Assembly (NCBI GenBank): GCA_003612405.1
Contig: RAYR01000029.1
Coordinates: forward strand, 1-55,937
DNA length: 55,937 bases
Direction of reading: 5' to 3'
Source of the DNA: a bacterium 0.1xD8-71
Lineage (GTDB): Bacteria; Bacillota; Clostridia; Lachnospirales; Lachnospiraceae
The position numbers and the translations under genes are program-made. A model generated the notes under the pieces. The model was not told where the DNA came from. It saw nothing but the letters and a program-made list of their open reading frames with translations, and ran no database searches. Positions 49,967 to 55,937 of this stretch are shown here, piece after piece (the stretch's first letter is position 1; each line of letters starts with the position of its first letter).

Positions 49967-51782
49967 GCTGATAGACATGATATACGGTATCTCCAGCGGT
50001 GAAGATATCTGCGATTTCCGATTCCACGTTATAGGTATGCCTGAAATACATGACTACGGGATGTTCCCTGTTGAAGGGGGCTTCCCGCAGGATAAAATAT
50101 ACATGGTCACTGTCTGCCACATCCTGTCCGAAATCCCCTATGCCGTGGGCGGACAGCTTGATTTTGCTGTTGGGATTGCACACCACGCCCCAGTTCGTAT
50201 AGAAGAAGTTATTGTAGGTGTCCAGGGTCATGTCAAAGGGGGATTCACAGTAATTCTCCAGGGTTCCCGAATCGTAGGTCCAGATATAGAAGTTGTCCGG
50301 GTGGGCATGGCAGTAAGCCTTCAGTTCCTCCCAGGTTTCTTCATGGGCGTGATAGTTTTCGTCCACGTTGACTTTGGTGAGATATAGAGAAAGCACGCTC
50401 AAAGACAAGACCAGCGGCAGAATGAGGGCATAGCGCTTCCTGTTCTCAAGACACAGAAGGTTGAATCCCAGCAGGAGGCCAAACACGATCAGGAAATCCA
50501 CGGTGATCAGCGGCTGGATGATACGCTTTGGGAAACGTCCTTCGTAGAGCACATAGATCCAGCTTACACTGCGTCCGAACAGATAACACAGGTAGACTAT
50601 GAGTGCCTGCCAGTTTCGTCTTATCAGTATCAGGGGGAAGGTCAGAAGAATCAGAAGACCTGCCAGCAGGTTGGCAGGCTGCATACCGTCCTCATAGAAA
50701 AACACGTTTATGCTGCCGATCACGATATTTTTCAGGCGTTCACGCATACTGGTGCGGGCCAGATAACATGACCTGGCAATGTCATGCATCTGTTTCCAGT
50801 CATTTACCGACATGTTGTGGCCGATATATGGTGCACCGTTTCTGCGGTACATATAAGCTTCTTCGGTGATGCCGAGGGCTGTCAGTTCATCCGCGCACTC
50901 CTCGTATTCCGGCCACTGGTAGAAATCTCCGACCCGTTCTCTGTAGTGGTTGATCTTGCGGAAATCTGACCATTGCGGGGCTGAGTAGGCGGCGGCATTG
51001 ATTCCCCAGAAGATGCCCATGCCAAGCCCCAGAAGCAGTGCAAAACCAAACAGCTTAAGAGCCAGGTTTTCGCTGCCGTTATGCCGGGCAATAATCCATT
51101 TGGAGATCCACATCATCCCCGCCATGGGAAGCATCAGATAGAGGATGTTCTGGCGCATGCTGAAGGCGATCCAGGCAAAGACAAAGGTGGGTATATTATC
51201 TGCAAAAAAGACGATGACAGAGCTGTTGATCTTCGTGGTAATGAAACAGAAGATGGCCGCAGCCGCAGCAAGTCCCGCCGTGGTAGTATACTGCGCCTCT
51301 GAGAGGACGTTCAGGTTTACCAGGAAAAACAGGATGCAGAAGATAGTCAGTGCAGGTTTCCAGAAAGCATCCTGGGAATCATGTCTGTGCCAGATCCGCA
51401 TGGCACGGTGATAGATGACACAAAGGCAGGCAATCTGCACGCCGTGCTGGAAGAGACCGTACCAGGGGATAAAACTGCATAGTTCATAAAGTTTACACAA
51501 CAGCCAGGATAAGGGGTACAGGAAAAACATCACATGGGCTTCGGGATAGCCGAGATAGGCACCGGAGAGTGTGCTGTACATGCCCCAGTCATCGTTGATT
51601 CCATCTACAGGCCGGATCCAGAAAAGTTCCAGGCAGTAGAACAGCACAAGAAGGAATAAGAAAAAAAGCCTCCACATCCAGGGGGAAGCGGTGCGGGGTT
51701 CTGTTTGAAATCTTTTGTGTTTTTGACGTCCAAATGTAAGCGGTGCCGATGCAGGCTGGGCTCCCTGATTGACCAATGACAT
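49959..51782 (-). CDS. Multi-pass membrane protein, paralogue of the gene at 240-1961
   Basis: The ~607-residue protein has a first helix at ~35-55, the acidic NDDWGMY loop at ~63-70 and IPWYGLFQHG. The helix YTTTAGLAAAAAI and many further segments follow, ending in a soluble C-terminal tail of ~120 residues. The order and spacing of these match the protein at 240-1961 (NDDPGM, IPWYGL, VAGLAGTAA), which points to one family at both ends of the locus. ATG 51782 has AAGGG 8 bp upstream; the TTG at 51815 is unlikely. A membrane glycosyltransferase role is inferred only. Confidence 0.68.
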   Translation of the reverse strand: MSLVNQGAQPASAPLTFGRQKHKRFQTEPRTASPWMWRLFFLFLLVLFYCLELFWIRPVDGINDDWGMYSTLSGAYLGYPEAHVMFFLYPLSWLLCKLYELCSFIPWYGLFQHGVQIACLCVIYHRAMRIWHRHDSQDAFWKPALTIFCILFFLVNLNVLSEAQYTTTAGLAAAAAIFCFITTKINSSVIVFFADNIPTFVFAWIAFSMRQNILYLMLPMAGMMWISKWIIARHNGSENLALKLFGFALLLGLGMGIFWGINAAAYSAPQWSDFRKINHYRERVGDFYQWPEYEECADELTALGITEEAYMYRRNGAPYIGHNMSVNDWKQMHDIARSCYLARTSMRERLKNIVIGSINVFFYEDGMQPANLLAGLLILLTFPLILIRRNWQALIVYLCYLFGRSVSWIYVLYEGRFPKRIIQPLITVDFLIVFGLLLGFNLLCLENRKRYALILPLVLSLSVLSLYLTKVNVDENYHAHEETWEELKAYCHAHPDNFYIWTYDSGTLENYCESPFDMTLDTYNNFFYTNWGVVCNPNSKIKLSAHGIGDFGQDVADSDHVYFILREAPFNREHPVVMYFRHTYNVESEIADIFTAGDTVYHVYQLK

Positions 51783-51841
51783 CAGAATATCCCTTTCGTA
51801 AGCGTTGTTTGACAAGTAACATGGTATATTTCTTTTGTTTC

Positions 51842-51871
51842 ATTATATACTATAGTACAGGTTGGTTACAA
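51842..51871 (-). promoter_or_regulatory. Candidate promoter of the minus-strand NDD-type membrane protein gene
   Basis: On the minus strand, TTGTAA (51871-51866) and a perfect TATAAT (51847-51842) are 18 bp apart. The leader to ATG 51782 would be ~50 bp. No convincing promoter was found for the divergent GDSL gene in the same gap. Confidence 0.6.
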
Positions 51872-52012
51872 ATAGAAAAATGGAAATCAAAATTCTTAAG
51901 ATTTAGGAAAGTTTTCTTAATAAATAGGCATGGGGATATTCAAAAATGGAAAAATATGATAAAGTCAGACATAAGAAGAAAACAAACATATTCGGAAAGG
52001 TAGTGAAGATAG

Positions 52013-53134
52013 ATGGACAATAAAAGGAGTCCCAGAAAGAGAAGACAAAGCAGCAACAATCTGCTTCTCATTGTTCTGATAGGCTTCTGTATCCTGGCAA
52101 TGATTGAAATTCTGTATGGACAGGCGCAGATGAAGGTGGAGAAGGAGCGGCTTGCCCTGGCAGAGGAAAATAACCAGACGGTGCAGGAACTTAAGAATGA
52201 GTGGAACCAGATTAAGGAAGGCACCAGTGTGGTGACGAAAGAGGGCGAATCGGAGCAGACAGTGGGCAGTCAGGAAGAGAATGAGGAACAGCCCAAGGTG
52301 GTGGAACAGACGCAGGATACGAAAGCGGAAGACGATCAGGCCAAGACGGAGACAGAGGAAGAAGAGGATGACAGAGAGTATGATATGCAGATTGTCATTC
52401 TGGGTGACAGCATCATGGATCATGACAGAACGGAGAGCGGTGCAGCTGCCATCATAGCTCATGACTGTAACGCCAAGGTCTATAACATGGCAATGGGAGG
52501 CACTACGGCGGCGCTTCTGCCCGGCGAGGAGGCTTATTTCGACAAGTGGGAATCCAGGAGTATGCTGGGTGTCATTCATGCGATTCTGGGGAATATTGAC
52601 GGCAGTATCTTCGACGGCTATCCGGCAGGGGATGCCCTGAAGCAATGTGATTTTGAAAAGACGGATTATTTTATCATAGAGTATGGGGTAAATGATTTCT
52701 TAAACGGCCAGGTGCCCCAGAGCAGACAGCTGGCGGACGGCGGCACGCTGCCGGTGAGTGAGATACACACTTACACCGGAGCCCTGGAAGACGGGGTCAA
52801 TCGTTTACAGGCCCAGTTCCCTGATGCCAAGATATTGCTGATTGCCCCCCATTACTGTCAGATTTTTAATGGAAAGACCTTTGTGGGAGACGGCTATTCT
52901 GTAGATTACGGGTACGGACCGTTGGTCAGCTTTGCCAGAGGCACGGGTTATGTCTATGAACAGCACAGGGATGAAAATGTAATCTTTTATAATGCCTTTG
53001 AACTGAGCGGCATTGATGCGGAGACAGCGGATGATTATCTGGAAGACGGTGTTCACATGACACCGGCGGGCAGCAGAGTATATGCGGAGGCAATCGCCAG
53101 AATCATCAATGCGGACTTCCGGCCGGAGGAATGA
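52013..53134 (+). CDS. Membrane-anchored SGNH/GDSL hydrolase
   Basis: The 373-residue protein has a basic N terminus, one membrane helix (~18-35), a coiled-coil-like Glu/Lys stretch (~38-70) and a very acidic linker to ~122. The SGNH domain follows, with ILGDSIMDH (Ser133) as block I, a middle MAMGGTTA, YGVNDFL as block III and DGVHMTPAG (Asp345, His348). It should work outside the cell as an esterase or acyltransferase on the polymer. It precedes a strong terminator, so it is a single-gene unit. Its nearest possible functional partner is the orphan MBOAT at 41730, or it may remove acyl groups instead. Confidence 0.87.
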   Translation: MDNKRSPRKRRQSSNNLLLIVLIGFCILAMIEILYGQAQMKVEKERLALAEENNQTVQELKNEWNQIKEGTSVVTKEGESEQTVGSQEENEEQPKVVEQTQDTKAEDDQAKTETEEEEDDREYDMQIVILGDSIMDHDRTESGAAAIIAHDCNAKVYNMAMGGTTAALLPGEEAYFDKWESRSMLGVIHAILGNIDGSIFDGYPAGDALKQCDFEKTDYFIIEYGVNDFLNGQVPQSRQLADGGTLPVSEIHTYTGALEDGVNRLQAQFPDAKILLIAPHYCQIFNGKTFVGDGYSVDYGYGPLVSFARGTGYVYEQHRDENVIFYNAFELSGIDAETADDYLEDGVHMTPAGSRVYAEAIARIINADFRPEE

Positions 53135-53164
53135 TTGCATAGAACAAACAGATTATGGTATGAT

Positions 53165-53195
53165 AAAAGACAGGTGTAAATGCGCCTGTCTTTTT
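53165..53195 (+). terminator. Intrinsic terminator of the GDSL gene
   Basis: AAAAGACAGG (53165-53174) pairs with CCTGTCTTTT (53185-53194) over 10 bp with a 10-base loop, and five T end the structure. It begins 30 bp after the GDSL stop. The A-run on the left arm would let it also act on the other strand. Confidence 0.85.
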
Positions 53196-53250
53196 GCGGG
53201 TATGGGAACATTCCACAGCACAGGCGGAGTTGACAGGGAGAAATGATGTT

Positions 53251-55095
53251 ATGCGGGAACTGGAATATCCTTTTGATAGTGAAGATATTTTGAAACGATC
53301 AAAGAAGATAAAGCGAAAACTGCTGGAAGAACGGTCTGATTTTCTACAGAAGAAAATCGCAGTCCTGGGAGGCAGTACTACCCATGATATTGTGAGAGTG
53401 CTTGAGGTATTCCTGTTAGAGCAGGGGATACAGCCTGTATTTTATGAGTCGGAATATGCACAGTACTGGCAGGATGTGATGTTTGACGAGCCGGCACTGA
53501 CTGCCTTTGAACCGGATCTTATTTTCATTCATACATCCAACCGCAATATTACGAGATTTCCGGGGATGGGGGATTCGGCGCAGCAGGTAGAGGAACTGCT
53601 GACAGAACAGTATGCGCATTTTCAGGTAATGTGGGACAGGATTGCGGAGAAATACCACTGCCCTGTGATCCAGAATAACTTTGAGTATCCCTTCTATCGG
53701 ATTCTGGGAAACCGGGAAGCGGTAGATATCCACGGCAGAATATCCTTTATCAACCGGCTCAATGACAGGTTCTATGAGTATGCCAGGTCTCATGCACATT
53801 TCTATATCAATGACCTCAACTATATGGCCTCGGCATATGGGCTTGACAAGTGGGCCGACCCGCTGTACTGGCATATGTACAAGTATGCCATGTGTTTACA
53901 GGCGATTCCGGAGTTTGCCTGTAATGTATCCCATATCATCAAGGCCATTTTCGGGAAAAACAAGAAAGCCCTGGTATTGGATCTGGATAATACACTCTGG
54001 GGCGGCATTGTGGGAGACGACGGCGTGGAACACCTGGAAATCGGGCAGGAGACGCCTATGGGACAAGTCTATGCGGAGTTCCAGGGGTATGTGAAAGCCC
54101 AGAAGGATATTGGGGTACTTCTGTGTGTGGATTCCAAGAATGAGGAGGATAATGCCATTGCGGGGCTGAATCATCCGGACGGTACCTTGAAACCGGAGGA
54201 TTTTATTGTCATCAAGGCCAATTGGGAACCGAAGAGCAGCAATATCGTGGAGATTGCACAGGAGTTGAATATTTTACCTGACAGTCTGGTATTTGTGGAC
54301 GATAATCCGGCGGAGCGGGAGATTGTGGAGCGTCAGGTGGCAGGAGTATCCGTGCCCGGCATCGGATCACCGGAACAGTATATCCGTGTGCTGGACCGCT
54401 CCGGTTTCTTTGAAGTGACACAGCTGTCAGAAGATGACCGGAAGCGCAATGAGATGTATAAAGCCAATTTACAAAGACAAAAACAGGCTCAGAATTTCGG
54501 AGACTACAAAGAATATCTGCTTTCCCTGAAGATGCGGGGAACGATCAAGGCCTTTGAATCCTTATATATGGCACGGATTGCGCAGCTTTCCAATAAGAGC
54601 AATCAGTTCAACCTGACCACCAGAAGATACACCCAGGCGGATATCGAGGCCTTTGCGGCAGATGACGCCTATATCACCCGGTATGGGAAACTGGAGGACA
54701 AGTTCGGGGACAACGGCGTGGTGAGTGTGGTGATTGGCAGACAGGGAACTATGGAGGAGATACCGGTTTATCAGAGGAAAGATGCTGTTACAGGAGAGAG
54801 GCAGGACGGAACGGTACTGCATCTGGAATTATGGCTTATGAGCTGCCGGGTACTCAAGCGGGATATGGAGTACGCCATGATGGACAGCGTGGCGGCTGCG
54901 TGCAGGGACAAAGGCATAGGAACCATCATCGGTTATTATTATCCTACGGCCAAAAACGGTATGGTGAGAGAATTCTACGGCCAGATGGGCTTTGAGAAGA
55001 TTGCAGAAGATGACACGGGTGTCAGCACCTGGCAGTATGTGATTCCCGAAGACTATCAGAAGAAAAACACGGTAATTCAGGTTACAGATGACTGA
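53251..55095 (+). CDS. FkbH-like HAD-superfamily protein (glyceryl-ACP synthase type)
   Basis: The ~614-residue protein has an N-terminal SGNH-like domain (~30-235; VLGGSTTHDI and, later, DPLYWHMYKYAM). A HAD domain follows with D244-L-D246-N-T in VLDLDNTLWGG and FVDDNPAERE as the later acidic motif. A C-terminal GNAT-like region is at ~430-600 (LSNKSNQFNLTTRRY is a typical FkbH block). FkbH enzymes dephosphorylate 1,3-bisphosphoglycerate and load glyceryl on an acyl carrier protein. The ACP gene follows by ~115 bp. ATG 53251 has AGGGAG upstream. I infer a glyceryl- or similar acyl-ACP as product, meant for polymer decoration. Confidence 0.9.
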   Translation: MRELEYPFDSEDILKRSKKIKRKLLEERSDFLQKKIAVLGGSTTHDIVRVLEVFLLEQGIQPVFYESEYAQYWQDVMFDEPALTAFEPDLIFIHTSNRNITRFPGMGDSAQQVEELLTEQYAHFQVMWDRIAEKYHCPVIQNNFEYPFYRILGNREAVDIHGRISFINRLNDRFYEYARSHAHFYINDLNYMASAYGLDKWADPLYWHMYKYAMCLQAIPEFACNVSHIIKAIFGKNKKALVLDLDNTLWGGIVGDDGVEHLEIGQETPMGQVYAEFQGYVKAQKDIGVLLCVDSKNEEDNAIAGLNHPDGTLKPEDFIVIKANWEPKSSNIVEIAQELNILPDSLVFVDDNPAEREIVERQVAGVSVPGIGSPEQYIRVLDRSGFFEVTQLSEDDRKRNEMYKANLQRQKQAQNFGDYKEYLLSLKMRGTIKAFESLYMARIAQLSNKSNQFNLTTRRYTQADIEAFAADDAYITRYGKLEDKFGDNGVVSVVIGRQGTMEEIPVYQRKDAVTGERQDGTVLHLELWLMSCRVLKRDMEYAMMDSVAAACRDKGIGTIIGYYYPTAKNGMVREFYGQMGFEKIAEDDTGVSTWQYVIPEDYQKKNTVIQVTDD

Positions 55096-55131
55096 TGACA
55101 TGTGTAAGTCCGGTGAGATGCAAGGAAAAAG

Positions 55132-55160
55132 TTGCCATTTTTATCCAAAAAGGATATAGT
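55132..55160 (+). promoter_or_regulatory. Candidate promoter of the acyl carrier protein gene
   Basis: TTGCCA at 55132-55137 and TATAGT at 55155-55160, each one base from consensus, are spaced by 17 bp. The start codon is ~50 bp downstream. The ACP may therefore be made at a higher level than FkbH. Confidence 0.6.
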
Positions 55161-55210
55161 AGTAAAAGATTTGCCGGGATAAGTCCGGTTACAGAGTTAT
55201 GGAGGATACT

Positions 55211-55453
55211 ATGACCAGAGAAGAAGTGTTCGAGAAATTAAACGAAGTATTTCGGGATGTGTTTGATGATGAGGAAATCACAGTGACAGATGCCACCACG
55301 GCGGATGACATCGAAGAGTGGGATTCCCTGGAGCACATCAACCTGCTGGCGGCTGTGGAGCAGGCGTTTGGCATGAAATTCAACATGGGACAGGTGGTGT
55401 CCATGAAGAATGTGGGTGAGATGGCGGATATCGTTCTCAGTAAGATTGGTTAA
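55211..55453 (+). CDS. Acyl carrier protein
   Basis: This acidic 80-residue protein has the carrier-protein fold: helix 1 (TREEVFEKLNEVFRDVF), a loop, then EEWDSLEHINLLAAVEQAF with Ser39 as the phosphopantetheine site, and the closing VGEMADIVL helix. I prefer ATG 55211 (GGAGG 5 bp before) to ATG 55199, which has no ribosome site. It sits between FkbH and a VOC-fold gene, so it is a dedicated carrier, not the fatty-acid ACP. It would hold a glyceryl or derived acyl group for transfer. A second carrier for the LpxD-like acyltransferase is not seen. Confidence 0.92.
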   Translation: MTREEVFEKLNEVFRDVFDDEEITVTDATTADDIEEWDSLEHINLLAAVEQAFGMKFNMGQVVSMKNVGEMADIVLSKIG

Positions 55454-55463
55454 AGGCGGATAT

Positions 55464-55862
55464 TCAAGGCCTGATTAGTTCTATCATACCCAGCACGGCG
55501 CTGCTTAAAAACACCACATCCCGTCCGTCCAAAGCGGGGGCAGGCGTGGGAGTGTCAATGGCAATATAACCGTTGGCAGTGAGGTCTGCGAAGGCAGCTT
55601 CAAAGTCGGCAGTCTCATAGCAGATATGGTAGGGACTGTTTTTGTACCGCTTCATCAGCCCGGACACCACAGAATCCCCGGCATAAGGGGAGACCAGCTC
55701 TATCCGGTAACCGTCCTTGAGGAGGAAACAGATATCTACCTTGCGGATTTCGTCGCGCAGGGTATCCTGTTCCACCTGAAAGCCCAGAGACAGGAAAGCA
55801 TCTTTTGCTTTTTCTATTTTTTTGACGAGATAACCGATGTGGTGTACTGTTAAAAGTGACAT
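55464..55862 (-). CDS. VOC-family protein (methylmalonyl-CoA epimerase/glyoxalase-like)
   Basis: The 132-residue protein has two beta-alpha-beta-beta-beta modules: VHHIGYLVKKIEKAKDAF with its metal-binding histidine, ICFLLKDGYRIELVSP with a glutamate, HICYETADFEAAF with the next histidine, and a C-terminal MIELI glutamate. All four expected metal ligands are present. The best relatives in sequence feel are methylmalonyl-CoA epimerases. AAGGAG precedes the ATG. It converges on the ACP gene with a 10-bp gap. Beside FkbH and ACP it may change the configuration or carbon skeleton of the carrier-bound acyl group; that is inferred from position. Confidence 0.85.
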   Translation of the reverse strand: MSLLTVHHIGYLVKKIEKAKDAFLSLGFQVEQDTLRDEIRKVDICFLLKDGYRIELVSPYAGDSVVSGLMKRYKNSPYHICYETADFEAAFADLTANGYIAIDTPTPAPALDGRDVVFLSSAVLGMIELIRP

Positions 55863-55883
55863 AAAGGCTCCTTCCGCTAATAC

Positions 55884-55926
55884 CGAGTCCGCGAAGCGGC
55901 ACTCGTATAGTTATTTGCGAAGCAAA
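55884..55926. repeat. Two small palindromic hairpins at the window end (REP-like)
   Basis: CGAGT+CCGC (55884-55892) and GCGG+ACTCG (55896-55905) pair around GAA with one bulged C. A second hairpin TTTGC-GAA-GCAAA lies at 55914-55926. It sits upstream of the VOC gene on its 5' side. The GCGAAGC core is similar in style to the GCGAAAGCGAG core of the element near 31.9 kb, but the two are not the same repeat. Sequence stops soon after, so the full unit is not seen. Confidence 0.55.
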
Positions 55927-55937
55927 GCAAAGCTTTT

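Noticed and set aside
52013..53134. Reading the GDSL protein as the direct SGNH partner of an MBOAT
   Set aside because: It is not adjacent to any MBOAT gene and has its own terminator; partnership is possible but not supported by position.

Overview
The window looks like chromosomal DNA of a low-to-mid GC Gram-positive Clostridium relative, most probably a Lachnospiraceae. The reasons are strong AGGAGG-type ribosome sites, frequent TTG/GTG starts, long co-directional gene runs with 4-8 bp overlaps, a YesM/YesN-type two-component system, and VTC, DUF4956 and CotH genes close together. No rRNA, tRNA, CRISPR array, transposase or integrase gene was recognised. Taxonomy is inferred from gene families, not shown by a marker gene. 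Nearly all genes belong to one very large cell-surface glycan locus.

Region 1 (1-10.2 kb) is clearly more AT-rich than the rest. It holds the 3' end of a CapK-like adenylate-forming ligase gene, two large membrane proteins (one GT-C-like), a pair of tiny EamA/SMR transporters of ArnE/ArnF type, an MBOAT O-acyltransferase with its DHHW partner, and a GtrB-type polyprenyl-phosphate glycosyltransferase. A Schlafen/AlbA-type regulator gene sits inside a 32-bp direct repeat that duplicates the first codons of the GtrB-type gene. A truncated MBL-fold fragment lies at the GC boundary. Region 2 (10.36-18.86 kb) is a self-contained sugar uptake and breakdown operon: lipoprotein binding protein, two permeases, GH2 glycosidase, histidine kinase and AraC-type response regulator. 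There is no ATPase, so a shared one is inferred.

Region 3 (18.9-31.8 kb) starts with a wrecked CDP-glucose 4,6-dehydratase gene. It continues with an overlapping deacetylase/LpxD-like acyltransferase pair, VTC polymerase, DUF4956 membrane protein, GT-C protein, an XRE regulator on the other strand, a GT2, a CotH kinase-like protein, another membrane protein and two GT4 enzymes. It ends at a 160-bp element bounded by 22-bp perfect inverted repeats. Region 4 (32.1-39.1 kb) makes and uses UDP-glucuronate and UDP-galacturonate: GT8, Ugd, UDP-GlcA 4-epimerase, GtrB-like GT2, a membrane protein and a ChbG-like deacetylase.

Region 5 (39.1-51.8 kb) has an MBOAT/SGNH pair on the minus strand diverging from a third MBOAT, followed by a GT2, Gfo/Idh/MocA oxidoreductase, FAD oxidoreductase and GT2 cassette, another GT2, a DUF6020-like protein, and on the minus strand a paralogue of the first membrane protein. 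Region 6 (52.0-55.9 kb) has a membrane-anchored GDSL hydrolase, then FkbH, an acyl carrier protein and a VOC-fold protein, which together suggest a carrier-protein-bound acyl (perhaps glyceryl) donor.

The parts fit together as follows. Nucleotide and polyprenyl-phosphate sugars are made inside the cell, flipped by small transporters, and used outside by GT-C enzymes. The polymer is then trimmed by deacetylases and O-acylated by several MBOAT/SGNH pairs. This scheme is inferred from families and gene order; no substrate can be read from the sequence.
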